64,000 nt of DNA from Hirudinaria manillensis (lineage: Eukaryota; Annelida; Clitellata; Hirudinida; Hirudinidae), in contig CM067532.1 in NCBI GenBank assembly GCA_034509925.1, forward strand, positions 1,643,142 to 1,707,141. Reading direction: 5' to 3'. The translations under genes and the position numbers were made by a program. The notes beneath the pieces were generated by a model, which saw only the letters and a program-made list of their open reading frames with translations, searched no databases and had not been told where the DNA came from. Positions 1 to 34,258 of the stretch are shown here, piece by piece. How positions within the stretch are numbered: position 1 is the stretch's first letter; every line of letters begins with the position of its first letter.

Positions 1-476
1 TGGATGGATGGATGGATGGATGGATGGATGGATGGATGGATGGATGGATGGATGGATGGATGGATGGATGGATGGATGGATGGATGGATGGATGGATGGA
101 TGGATGGATGGATGGATGGATGGATGGATGGATGGATGGATGGATGGATGGATGGATGGATGGATGGATGGATGGATGGATGGATGGATGGATGGATGGA
201 TGGATGGATGGATGGATGGATGGATGGATGGATGGATGGATGGATGGATGGATGGATGGATGGATGGATGGATGGATGGATGGATGGATGGATGGATGGA
301 TGGATGGATGGATGGATGGATGGATGGATGGATGGATGGATGGATGGATGGATGGATGGATGGATGGATGGATGGATGGATGGATGGATGGATGGATGGA
401 TGGATGGATGGATGGATGGATGGATGGATGGATGGATGGATGGATGGATGGATGGATGGATGGATGGATGGATGGA
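1..476 (+). repeat. TGGA tetranucleotide array
   Basis: About 119 near-perfect copies of TGGA, running off the left edge of the window. All three forward frames stay open because the unit is 4 bp long, giving artificial MDGW repeats. Confidence 0.97.
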
Positions 477-728
477 TAGAAGAAAGACTTCCTCGGATAG
501 AGGATGCGGTGAGATCTTCTCTAGAGAAAAGGAGAATTAATGAAAGAAAGAAAAAAAAGAGGAATGAAAGAATGAGTGAATGAATGAATGAAAGAGAGAA
601 AAAGAATAAAAAGAGAGATGAGGTGACGACGAGGCGAGGGTGAGGCACGGAGTTTGAGCGAGTGGACATCCGTACGAGAGACCGAGTGACCGCCGAGGAC
701 AAACATATGCAGTCTCCTCTTTCTCGGA

Positions 729-959
729 TTGCAACAACATCTCCGACATCATCCGAGAACCACCACCACCACCTCTTCTTCTTCCTCCTTTTCATCCGGA
801 AGTAGTCAGTCACGTTCAGTCGCCCGTCTGCCTCTGACGACGTCGGTCCGTCTGTCCGTACGAGTCGAGGAAGCGCTAGATGAATTTCAAATCGCTTCGA
901 GTAGCTCTTGTCGCTGTTTCGACGTCGCTTTGTCGTCACGGTTGACCGGCGTCAGATGA
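729..959 (+). other. Possible upstream ORF ending 3 bp before the lachesin-like start
   Basis: An ATG at 729 opens a 76-codon frame whose stop codon (957-959) lies just before the main ATG at 963. Another ATG at 956 overlaps the main start out of frame. If the transcript begins upstream of 729, these would be upstream ORFs that lower translation of the adhesion protein. The peptide (Ser/Thr- and Arg-rich) resembles nothing I know. The transcription start is not visible, so this is inference. Confidence 0.25.
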
Positions 960-962
960 AGC

Positions 963-22928
<21,966 letters not shown>

Positions 22929-23176
22929 TTTTAATCTCCAGAATTTGTCATTCGTCGATACGTATTCACGTCGTTTTCGAGGTTCATATACGCTCGCAAT
23001 CGTCAGTCCCTGTCCACCGACGGGGTCTGCTTGCTTCCCCACCAAACATCGGACCAATCTTTGTCCATGGCATCAATTAGAAAAGATCGAGGCGACAATC
23101 ACATCGCTTTGAGTCGTCGCGTTACGGACGAAGTTATTGAAACAAAATTTGAATGTTTTCGAAATTTTCAGGAAAA

Positions 23177-23182
23177 AATAAA
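23177..23182 (+). terminator. Polyadenylation signal of the lachesin-like gene
   Basis: AATAAA lies about 250 bp after the stop codon at 22926-22928 and is followed 20-45 bp later by a GT/T-rich tract (TGCTTGTGTGTCTTTT), the usual downstream element. It is the first good signal after the last exon. Confidence 0.6.
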
Positions 23183-23479
23183 ACGAGAAGATTTCTCTTT
23201 GTAATGCTTGTGTGTCTTTTTTTTTAAACTTCGTTTGATTTCAAGAGAAGCGAGCAAAATTATGTGGCACTGCCTGCCAAAGTTTGACGCTTCTTAAGCA
23301 TTCATTGAAAACAATGAAAGCAATTCTTAAAACGAAGTATCTCCGAGCGAGTATCTGGCAAATAGGTAATTCATTTGTTTTAGACGAACCACAGTATTTA
23401 CGATGATTCTAGATTTTCATCCGATATACGTGTAAATTGCGATCAAAAATTACTGTAACGTTGTATTACCGCCGACTCG

Positions 23480-24740
23480 AGATGGGTTTATCTTCAAGAG
23501 ATTTTTTATAAACAATCACTGGTGTCAAAATAATTAATACAATACAAATATTTAATACATTCCATAATGTCCATTTCCAAGTATTCCTGATGGAAATTCG
23601 TCTCAAGTTCATAAATAATAATTTATTTCTAATCCATCAAAATTTTTGAGTCGTTCGCTCGCCTAATCTCAACCGGCAAATACAATGCAGACATTTTCAG
23701 CATCTCAAAGATATTGCATTGAAATATATTTAACTTTTCCCGACAGAATTAAACTAGCAATGTTTTGAAATGGAGGGTTTATCGGTCACAAGATGCAATT
23801 GTGGATAGCAGTTATAAATACTAAAAATAATATTATTATGATATTGTTATAACCCGGGAGTCCTCAAACTAATTAAGTTAATAGTTTCACTAGAACTTCT
23901 ACCTTCTATACTTGACGTATATTATCGTATCGTTAGAGCCGAGATCGACTCAGTTTACCTTTAAATTATGAATCTAATATTTTAAACATTGACTTCCTTT
24001 CGTTCTCCAAACACCATCCGCACCCATCCTTCAAGCTGAAATCGCCATAATATCGATATTTTCAAGCAAAGTTGAACAGAGGAGCCTTAGAGAAACAAAT
24101 CGCAAAAAAATGGAGTGCAAGTCCAACAAATCGCAAAAAAAATGGAGTGCAAGTCCAACAAATGGCAAATTCATTCGAGATTTTAATCTGATGTGCATTG
24201 GAATTCAGAATCAAACGGTTTTCTGGAGATCTCCCGCTAAGGCAACCATGGATTTATCTTTAACATATCTTCGATAACCAATCGCTAATGTCAAAGAAAA
24301 CAACAATATCGAAGAAATATTTAATAAATTCCACAAAGTCCATTTTTAAGTACTTCTAACACTTTATTTTTATGTTTATTTTTTAATTTCTAAAATAATC
24401 ATTTATTCCCAATTGGATTAATGCAATAGAATTGTAGGAAGTCAATATTCCAAATTGTTCGCCAGGTTAATTTGCCCTAGCGAATGAAAAATAAAATTTA
24501 CTAAGTTTAATAACAATCGCCGATAATTTACCAGTTTTTCTTGTTACAATTTAATGAATAAAGTAAAGAAATACAGATTTTTGTTTATTTTAATCTCTCA
24601 AATATTATTTATTAAATATTATTTAAATATTTATTCATAATTATTTATTTTTATATTCTTCGCATTTCCTGACAGTCTTGTAATGTTTTGCTTGGAGGCT
24701 TTTTCAACATATAAGATGCAGTTGTGAAAATAATTATAAT
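23480..24740. repeat. Diverged duplicated intergenic segment
   Basis: Segments 23480-23600 and 24240-24360 share word order: GGTTTATCTT/GGATTTATCTT, ACAATCACTGGTGTCAAA/CCAATCGCTAATGTCAAA, and ATATTTAATACATTCC/ATATTTAATAAATTCC. Words near 23760-23830 (TGTTTTGAAATGGAGG, AAGATGCAATTGTGG) recur at 24690-24730. This indicates an old tandem duplication of about 760-920 bp. Confidence 0.5.
24089..24152 (+). repeat. 31-bp tandem duplication
   Basis: Two adjacent copies of a unit containing CAAATCGCAAAAAAATGG and AGTGCAAGTCCAA, differing by one A in the homopolymer. Confidence 0.8.
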
Positions 24741-25619
24741 TATATAATATAATATAATTATATATATAATATATAATATAATAATATTAACCTTTTAGTT
24801 CACCTTTTATTATAAGTACGTAAGTCATTCATAGGAAGCACCTTGTCTTGGACTTAATTTATTACAGAAGTTACTACAATATATTATTATTATCATCATT
24901 ATTATTATTATTTATCAGCTACCTCTTAGTTCAACAATTTGTTATATTCATAACGACACTGTTGCTTAAACGAAGATGTTCTGCTATGTTTCACAGGTGG
25001 CTTAGAAGACTAGTAATATTACATAATGAACCAATCCTTTTTCATTGAAAAGCAGACTAAAATTAATCTTCTCATTTGGCAACATTTCCTACGCAATCCA
25101 AGCTCCTCACCCATGTCTCCGACTAACCTCGGGATTTAGCCAACAGCCACCTTCTGGCTAAAAAAAAGGTGAGAAATTCATGACAGGAATTGCCGAGCAA
25201 AACTCGTAAAAACGTTACAATTGTAGACGACATTGTCGTTGATGCCATTTGAAAGCTTTTGACTTTCATCGGCCGTGATGGAGGCGAGTACCCGGGGGGA
25301 ATTTGCACCGATTTGCGTCGAAAACGACACGTTTTATTAGTCTGGACGAGCGACAAATAGACTTGGGGTCATCCGTTTCCCGAGGATGAAACCCGCGCCT
25401 CAATTTCTATCTTCTTCGACTTCTTTCCATCTTGCCAAAACACACATCAGCCGATCCGTTGAGCAGGATTGTTTCGCTGAGACAACATTCATTTGTAATC
25501 ATTTAACAAAAACTTGACGATTATATCTGATATCAGAGGCTATTTCTTGGGAAATAATATAATGAGTAGATGGAATATCGTCATAGCAAGAACCAAAAAC
25601 TGAGGGTCAAGCCATACAA

Positions 25620-25842
<223 letters not shown>

Positions 25843-26525
25843 AAAAAATATTTCTTAATACTAAGTGACGCCATTGTCTTCTAGCGCTGCTCGAAAACAG
25901 CGCTCAAAGACACGTCATTCCTGGCTGTTAATTCCATAAAATGTCGAAGATAAATTGAGCAGAGCGCCAGAACTCGTTGAGAAAAGGTTAACAGGGGGAA
26001 CTCTCCCGGCATTGGACGTTAATTGGCGCTGATATTTCCAGCTTGCCACCTCTATTGCACCGGAAGTCATTTCCAGCCTTTTCCAGGCTGATTTTTGACG
26101 GTTTGGTTCGTTTATTTACTTTTTATTTTCATGATAACCAGTTGAAAATGGCGATTTATTCTTTATTATTTTCGATGAACTTCAACCAAATTGTGATCGG
26201 TTACGATAGGCCATTTTAAAGTTCCGTATGAATTTTAACATTTAAAATATTATTGTTATGAAAATCCATTTATTTAAAATATAAATTGTAAGTCGAATAA
26301 ACGAATTAGTAAATCTATTGAATGGAATTCGAACAACTGGTTGACAAACAGGATTGTGAACAAAATGTGATGTTAGTTCGTTGTCATGGAGACACGTTTA
26401 AACTGTTTTTTAGATCATTTCCGACGGTAATTTTATCACAATTTTTATGCAAAAGCGTCATATTCAACCATTATTTGCCCTATTATCTGTAAAAGATGAC
26501 AAATCAATAAACGCCTTGATTCCAT

Positions 26526-27573
26526 TCAACTGCTGAAACCGTTGAACCTTCCCGCCACCTGTCTCTCTGATTCTTTATCTTCTGTCGTCTGCCGCCTTCG
26601 ATTCAAATAATTACTTTTATTATTGCTCTATGGCTATCATGATATAATGTATTACTGATCACATCATCATTTATAATAACCATCGTCGCACATATTGTCT
26701 TAACTAAGACCATTGGTATATCTTGGAAAACTTTGAAAGGATGCAGGTAAGGACAGACGAGGGTAAGGGTGGAATCTTCCAGTGCGTCCAAGGCCTTTCA
26801 AGGCATACGACTCACTCATAGGATCAGTTACATACACACACACACATGCGCACACAAACACACACTCAAAGACGGATGCCTGTAAGTCCTGGAAGTCATC
26901 TCGATTGATTAAAGCTCATTCGTCAGTGATTGATACTCTCTTTAAGTCCACAATTCGACAATATCCAGACGCATTGGAATTGTAATTCCTAACTCATTAA
27001 AAGAAACTAGTAAAACGTTTAGTATAAGATTAATATTATTACTATTATTTTTGTTTTATTATCAAATTCACCTCCATTTTGTCCTTCGATTCTGAAACCA
27101 AGTCTTGACCTGAGCGTCTGTCATCCTAAGGACTTTGGCCAGAGACGTCCTTTCGGTAGATGCCAGGTACTTTTGCCTTCTGAATCTCTTTTCCAGCTCT
27201 ATGATCTGGAAACGAGAGAACGAGGTACGAGGTTTCTTCCGCTTTGGAGAGGATCGGTTTTGGTAAGGATGTCCTAGGCGCCTCTGAGAAGAAACTGGAA
27301 TTGAACAGTAGTGCTTGTCCAATCTTTCTTGGTGAACGTCATATGATTTCATTAATAAATTACGATGCTATTGATTTGATTACATTGCATTTCGTTGGTG
27401 GATCCTATGTTGCATTTTGTTGAATGTCTTAGTACGACAAAGAATTGTAAGAGGCGTTGCAACCAAATATTGTAAAGTCTGGATTAGGACAATCGTAAAG
27501 ACTCAATTTATTTAAGTAATCATTTTACAATATAATAACCACGTCGATCATTTACTAATCTTGGTAAACTTTA

Positions 27574-27655
<82 letters not shown>

Positions 27656-28137
27656 TATTAATGAATTATAATAATTTAATCGCTTAGAAATCACAACAGC
27701 ATCAAATGGTCCACCACTCTCGCGATGAGCAGCGAATGAAAGCAATGCCGTTCGTAAAAATTATTCAAACTTTAATACAAACCGTCGGCCAAAGTTTGTC
27801 CGATTAATAGTGGCACGATCCTGCATCCCCTCTGAATGAATTGAGACGAGGAACACAGAAATGGCGGACAATCTGGAAAAACCTGCGAAGCCTGAACGAA
27901 ACACCTGGAATTCCTAATGAAGGGGATAGCTTGTAGCCCCACAAAGGCCGGGTCACAAAGCGGATTTTCCAAGCCGTGATCTTTCATAAGGATCGGGGTG
28001 ACACGGCCTTCGGCTTTTGGGCTGCTTTCAAGTTGTTCGACGTTGTCATCGAGTGGGTGACTTTGTTCTTGTTGAGCCTCTGACGTTTTATGGTCCAGTA
28101 TGCTAGCAATGCTGAAGGCCAGAATCGACGAAGACAT
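26526..28137 (-). CDS. TLX: TLX/C15-class homeobox transcription factor
   Basis: Three exons on the minus strand: 28137-27883, 27283-27072 and 26595-26526, encoding 178 aa. An in-frame TAA lies upstream of the ATG. Exon 1 has an eh1 Groucho-binding motif (FSIASILD, about residues 8-15) and ends with [11 protein letters not shown], resembling the FPWMESSRRFV segment of TLX proteins. Exon 2 starts [10 protein letters not shown], a TLX signature, then [13 protein letters not shown] and the homeodomain with WFQNRRTKW; the TLX-type Thr in recognition helix 3 ([12 protein letters not shown]) is present. Exon 3 gives [13 protein letters not shown], matching TLX RRQTAEEREAERQ, then stops after only 22 codons. 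TLX/clawless proteins specify neurons and appendage or organ fields in the nucleus, usually as repressors. Vertebrate forms have about 290-330 aa, so this one is very short. Class assignment is strong; the first and last splice sites are by phase. Confidence 0.9.
27580..27654 (+). repeat. TAA array in TLX intron 1
   Basis: About 25 TAA copies between TLX exons 1 and 2. Confidence 0.93.
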
Positions 28138-30110
28138 TGGTTCTAGCTGGGACTTGAACCGGTGTCGTTAGGGTCTCTTTAATCCGTTCCGTGCGATTGA
28201 ATTTAAAGTTTATTAAGTCTGTTGAGTTTTTTTTTTGTGTGTGTGATAATCACAATTTTCAATCAAGAATTTTCTATTGATTCGTTGGTTCAGTCCAGTT
28301 GATAATTATTTTTTAGAATTTAATTGCATTTAATTAATTTATTCCACAAAATTTATTTATTTATTTATTAACCAACGACTTGTTCTTAAAGACAATTCAA
28401 TCGTTTACATTTTTCAAAGAAATACATGACCAGTATGTTTATCCTTGTTCTGAGAGCGATGTTTAGAATCCCTTTTGAGGAGATGAAAAAGATGGAGACA
28501 TAGTTTCACTCCAAACTCCGCCTTTTATGCGACTCGAGCCGTGGTTTGGTTGCAGCCATCAGAGTTGTCCGTCAGAAATACGAATGATTTCTACGATTAT
28601 GAATGATAAATACTTATTAATACTTAATAAATACTATATTTAAAATACTTGCGAGTTATTAATATTATTAAAATAAAGTACACGATGGAGCTTGCAATGA
28701 TTTTCACTCACTCACTCATTCACTCACTCACTCACTCATCTATATTTTAATTTTAGTGTTTGGTTATAGGAATTGCTTTGTTGACAAACTCTTGGCCAAG
28801 GTAAGCCTCAATACTTTTATACGACATTGTTTCTTATTTTAAATTGGACATTTTATCCACATGTTGATTCATTGACCATTTTATTCCATGTATTTAATTA
28901 AAAATAGGTTGTACGTTATTACTTGCTAACTTGCACCGGACGATCTGGTTGTCTTGCAGTAAACCAATTTGATTAATGCAAGTCACTGAGTTTAAATACC
29001 GCCTTTGAGGATGCATCGTCTTAATCATTTTTTTCAAATTTAATTTCTCGCAAAATGCCATCAATTATTTAAGCATTTCTTCAAAGATTCGTAAGCTTCA
29101 AAGTATCGTTCGTGGTAGGATTTGTGCCAAATAATCGTGACATTCTTTTCTAGAGAGAATATCAAACTGTCTTTACAAGTGACCTGAACTATGACTCAAC
29201 CTTTTTTTTGCTTTGACAGAGTACAATGGATCACACCAACCCTTAAAGAGGTTCGTGCCACACTCCTCAAAAGCGTCAAATGTCAATTTGCTGAGGTGAC
29301 AAAGCGCCAAACAATTAGCGGCAAAACTTCAAAACGTCTGCTTGACCAGTCTATAACCATAATTTCTGCTCTAGTTCTGTAAAGTTGAAATGTAATATAT
29401 TTTTAATTCACTTTAATCGCAAGACTTAATTGTTAGATTACTTTGTTTGCACTACCGTCACTTGGGTGTGAAAATTAGCAGAAAATTGACCCGACAAAGA
29501 AGCTATTAAAAGCATCCGCCAAAAATTAATAATAGATCTTTTTAAATTAAATATTCCTTCAAGCTTTGCTCCATCATGAGTTGAAGTGAATCATATCGCT
29601 GGCCGTACTCGCCAGATGTCGTAGGAAATTTGCTGTCTCAAAATTAGTAGGACCAGTTTTAGTTTATTTACTGGGACCTTTTAACCTTTGAACTATGAAC
29701 TTTGCTATTACCAAATGAGGTCATCTAAAATTATTCATTTATATAAAGTTTATTCGCCAGGGGCTCAGGTAAATCTAATGTGAGACTAGACCACTGAGAC
29801 TAGTATTGTATTGTATTTGGCCTAAACTGTAACAATTAGTAGAAAAACTCACATGACTCGATATATATTAACTCGTGATAATTTCTTTTAAAATTTGAAC
29901 ATTGCGATCAAACATATTAATCGATAATCAATAATGCAGTCACACGATTTCGTGAAATTCTGTATATTATTTTAAGTGTTTTTGGCGATTTGTTATTTAT
30001 TTCGGTAAGAAATTGCACATTTTACATCCATGCAGTGCTAAGATGCAACATTCTGAGACTAAGCATTTTATTGCAATCATTTGTCCTCTATGCTCACAGT
30101 CCCAGTTCTC
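28138..30110. other. Intergenic region with one possible orphan exon
   Basis: AT-rich. A strong acceptor (TTTTTTTGCTTTGACAG, ending 29219) precedes an open frame to a stop at 29382 on the + strand (VQWITPTLKEVRATLL and on). It may be a terminal exon or transposon fragment; I recognise no family and found no partner exon. TCAC repeats lie at 28706-28738. Nothing else is supported. Confidence 0.3.
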
Positions 30111-30968
30111 TCAGCAGCTCTTAAAACTTCGGACCTTTTCAATCTCCTCCTGAATTTTCTGGACTGTCCCGTTTATTGCCTCTATCTTATCTGCGTACTT
30201 TGCCTCGTGCTTTTCCAACGCTTCTGTGAGGCTTGCGATATTTTCTTCCGAGTCTGTTCCACACCTTATTGCGCTGAGCCACTCCCTGTCTTTTTCTAAC
30301 TTTGCTCCGAGCCATACCTTGTCCATCTCCAACTTGGCTATGAGAAACAACTTATCTTCCACTACTTTTTCCAGGAATCTTCCCTCTTCTTTCTCCAAAA
30401 TTGCTCTGTATCTTTCATTATCCTCATCTGAAATCCCTTTGTATATTTCCTTATCCTCCTCCAACAATACCTTGAACTTTGCCTTCTCTGCTTCACATCC
30501 CTTCTCTGTTTGTGTTCCTAATTTTGCCAGTAGTTCCAGTAAAGTCTTCGTCTGCGAAGCTTTTACTTCCTTGCTGGCGGGAAGCTTCCCGTTGAAGTAC
30601 TTGGCCCCACCTTCAAAAACCATGAATTACAATTTATTAAATTTATTAAATTTAACTTGATTAGGCTGACAAAGCCAGTTAATTTATAAGTATTCATACT
30701 CAGTATTAAAAAAAAAACTTACGAAGGTTTATAATGAATTTGGACAAAACATCCCGGCCTTCTGTTATGGTCAAATAAAAGCGGTTCCACAACCCTTTCT
30801 GATCAGATACCTGCATCTCCTCTTGGACTTTGTCAGGGATGACTTTTCTTTCAAGTGGCTTGGCTGGATTACCGGGCGATTCGTTTGGACCAACACCCGA
30901 TACGGAAGCGCCAACGCCGTTAGTAAGAGAGGGACCACTCACATTACCTTTTTTGGACAAAACATTTA
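30111..30968 (-). CDS. Unrecognised coiled-coil protein, 3' exons
   Basis: Two exons join in frame: 30968-30723 (donor GTAAGT) and 30610-30111, ending at TGA. The 5' end is not resolved; there is no in-frame ATG in the first exon and an acceptor at 30970-30969 suggests earlier exons. The visible product is about 247 aa. A Gly/Pro/Ser-rich start is followed by GLWNRFYLTITEGRDVLSKF and then a highly charged alpha-helical stretch rich in Glu and Lys with heptad-like Leu/Ile spacing (repeats of LEKDREW, LEMDKVW, LEEDKEIY types), predicted coiled coil. It has no signal peptide or membrane segment. Function unknown. The internal similarity of the LExDKxW units suggests short tandem repeats. The low-complexity helical composition makes remote homology hard to judge. 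Confidence 0.5.
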
Positions 30969-31786
30969 CTATACAAAATCATAGCGAAAAAACAAAAACG
31001 AAAGCTCCCCTAAAAACTTTGGATTCTGGATCAGGAATCTTGCACATGCAACAAAGTAGCATGCAATCTGCACTTAGTTTACACGATCTTATGTTATGTA
31101 TGCGTACCAATATTTAAATCAAGGCAAAAATGTATGCAGTCTTATGAAATACTTAACCAATATCTGAATGCGAACGCCTTACTCGTTATTAATACTTGAT
31201 AAAAACAACTAACTTTTCGTGCTGTAAAAAACAAAGTTCCTTAATGTTCCTCTCAGCATGGTTATCTAAAGTACTTGGAACGACTGTGCAGGTAATCTTA
31301 GAGAAATAACAGCCGACCCCTCTTCGTCATAAAGATGAAATTTCGCTCATTCAATGGCCGTTGTAGAATGAATTATTTACTGAAATAAAGATACTTAGTT
31401 TTGACATTAAATAATATTTAAAATATTTTTAACCGTAATAGGTAAAATGAAATTTACCTCATACGGGGAATATTGCTAATTAATTATTCAACGTGCTTAA
31501 TAACTCCTTTTAACGTTAAGTGAAGTTAAAATTAATTATCACATTTGATGTTGTGGATATTTACAAAAATTATGTAATATGTTTTGTATACATACAATAG
31601 TTTATTAAAATATATTTTTTATTAAATTATAGTTTATTAAGTTGAATTGTAAAATAATATTTTAAATACAAATCCGTTAAAATGTCAAGAATTAAATTTA
31701 AAGATAAAATTTTCATCGAGCCATAACCGCCGATCCGGATGCCTCTTAGTTACCTTCTTCATGTATATTCATTGTCTCATTCAAAT

Positions 31787-31949
31787 TCAAAATGTCTCGT
31801 TGCACTGAATAAGTTTTCCTTGCATGGATCGCCATGCCTTTTTATCCATCCAGCTCCTACCCATATTTGCTTCTGCTGCCTCTGTCATTGCATTTAAACA
31901 TGGCTCTATCTGCCGAAGTAGTTTTTCCTTAAAAAGATTCCCGCGATAT
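31787..31949 (-). CDS. Possible terminal exon of an unidentified gene
   Basis: On the minus strand, an AAAAAG acceptor at 31951-31950 precedes an open frame of 54 codons (YRGNLFKEKLLRQIEPCLN, then NMGRSWMDKKAWRSMQGKL) ending at TGA (31789-31787). Its composition looks coding, with charged and aromatic residues and no repeats. The polypyrimidine tract before the acceptor is weak, and I found no upstream exon. It ends before the coiled-coil gene begins, so it should be a separate gene. Family unknown. Confidence 0.25.
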
Positions 31950-34258
31950 CTTTTTCCAAATCACAAGTCTAAGAAACGAATGTCGTCGATGTTGGCGGAT
32001 TTATATAATTTTATACGAAGAGCTGTTCGCTTAATATAACAATTCGTACATATTCAGTTTATTAGTTTATTTACATGATAAAACTTAAAATAACTAAATC
32101 ACATGTCAGTAATAGGCATATAACTATAAGGAAAATGAATCAAAGTCGCTAGAATAGGTTGCAAGTTTAAAAATAATCTATTTGTGAATCAGTTATTTCC
32201 CTAGGTGGCAGAAGTGTTTAATATTTGTCGTAGTGTAGTAGTCATGAATTTATTTATTTTAAAATTTAACGAAGTTTAAAATTAATGGTTGATTCATATA
32301 ATGTCATCCATTAGACATATGTTTGCCAAATTTCAGCTCATTTGGATCTCGCGAAGCAATCGAAAATTCGCAAGATTAGAACTTCCACATACCAACTTAA
32401 AAAATAAAAACGTGTAACAATTATTTTATCTCAGTCGATGACGACGGTAACGATAGAGATGACTGCAATATTAATTAGAAAATGGTAGCTTTATACAGTA
32501 GGTCAATGCAAATTGTTACATCTTTTGCCAATTTTGAATAATTAATTGGTCTCAAGATTAATTTAGGGTATCTTCGTTCGCCGTCAGAAGGGGATTAAGT
32601 AATAAGTCATTGGAACTCCCAGTACGACCTATCGATATACAACTACAGATATCTACATTCCGGTATTTATTTTTATTTATTCGAGACGAACGAAGGGCCG
32701 AGGCCTCTGACACGTTCCGAAAAACAACTGAAGCGCAAATAGAACATAAACAATCGCCATTCGGGCTTTAAAAAAAAAACAAAAAACTCTTGTACAGATG
32801 TAAACTCGTGATATTTAAGGTATTAGTTAAGGTTTAGTTTGCGGATCTCAGCATTGAAGCGGGACGTGGTTGAGGAGTTTATTAAGCAAGAACACTTTAT
32901 TGCAGAAAGACATAACAACTTTTTATTTTTATTTTTTATTTTTTATTTTTCTGGGTCATTCCAAATCTTCAGAATCCTTCTCCAAATCTACGTCCTAGAT
33001 CTAGATCTTGTTAGTCTTTATTGACTCGTACAACTTTTTGCCCTGCCTTGGGGTTCATACATATTCATGTTTAAGAAATTCTGACTAAGAGTCGCGGTTC
33101 ATAAGACATAGTCCTATAAAGGCAGGAAAAGGCAGACCACGCCTCTCGGCATAAATAGCAAGCTCATGAATATTTAGTATTGCCTGAGAGTTCTGCAAAT
33201 TCCTTCGAGGGAAGACAATTTGAGAAATACATGTGTACGTGTCTGTTGTTACATCTTTTAATTGTTATATTAACTGATATTTTTCACAACTTTCAGAATC
33301 TAATCAATCTAGGCTATTGCAACTCAATTAGCATCGGCTTTCCATTTATCTTCATCTAATAGTAGCGTTTTGTAAAATAGGGAATTTTTGCTGCAGTTGT
33401 GAATAAATGTTCATCTGGCAAATAACATGCCTTGAAAATTAAACTGGAAGTAGGTTATGAACCTTGGGGGCGGAGATGGTGTGAAGGCTAAAGGAAACCG
33501 CAGAATTCAGAGGACAAGTTAAATATTTGTGAAAATTAAATTTTGCTAACCTAGCCAGCATCAATTTTTGATTTAGTAGAATTTAATAAAGTTCTTTAAA
33601 AAAAATGGTATTAACATTTCCAGTGCCTATATTATATGGGGTTAATGTTAAGTCTTGGATACAGATGACCAGTCGCCAGTCGCTTTGATAAGACAATTAT
33701 TTGCAAAAATGTATATATGATAAACATAACCATATTTTTAAAAATATTTTATTGCAATTTTATTTTTATAACATATTTATTTTCAATGAAATCGTGAAAA
33801 ATATATCTTATTCGAATGCTTTGGACAATGGCCATATTTTCATTGGCGCTTTGTATATTTATTTGGCTTCAAAAGTAAATGCGCCGAGAAGGCGAACATA
33901 GGCCCCGAATTTGTATGTCAAGTCGCATTTATATTGAGATATTCAGTCCCCGCTTACGTTTTTTTTTTGGAAGGCGATAAATCACCGAATTTGCTAGCGA
34001 ATTGCGAGCATTTACATCGACCAATTGATCCAAACCATGGTAACTACCTTGTGTATTGTCATGACATCCATCTACCTATTAAAATATTATTGACGTAAGA
34101 AAATTTCTGAACGTTGCAGAATCTGGATAGCACTTCGTCAATTCTTGGGATCAATTTAATACTAAAAGTTAATTGAGTCAACTGAACTATTACACAGAAA
34201 AATTAACAAATTTACTAGTCTAAATATTTATCAACTATGCCATTGCATTGGTTCCTAG
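31950..34258. other. Intergenic, AT-rich
   Basis: No supported gene. A 21-codon frame with ATG at 33453 (MNLGGGDGVKAKGNRR) followed by a weak GTTAAA donor in the right phase could be the first exon of the THAP gene downstream, but this is speculative. CCATGGTAAC at 34036-34045 is an X-box-like half. Confidence 0.4.

Noticed and set aside
4-583. Long MDGW-repeat open frames
   Set aside because: They are translations of the TGGA array in all three frames, with no splice or start context.
25123-25356. 77-codon minus-strand frame
   Set aside because: No homology, no splice partner, and composition fits chance.
26603-26791. Minus-strand frame between TLX exons 2 and 3
   Set aside because: It lies in the intron and ends with no TLX similarity; the exon at 26595-26526 carries the RRQT continuation.
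28141-28225. tRNA gene on the minus strand
   Set aside because: Only a B-box-like word is present; there is no A-box or cloverleaf, and it overlaps the TLX 5' region.
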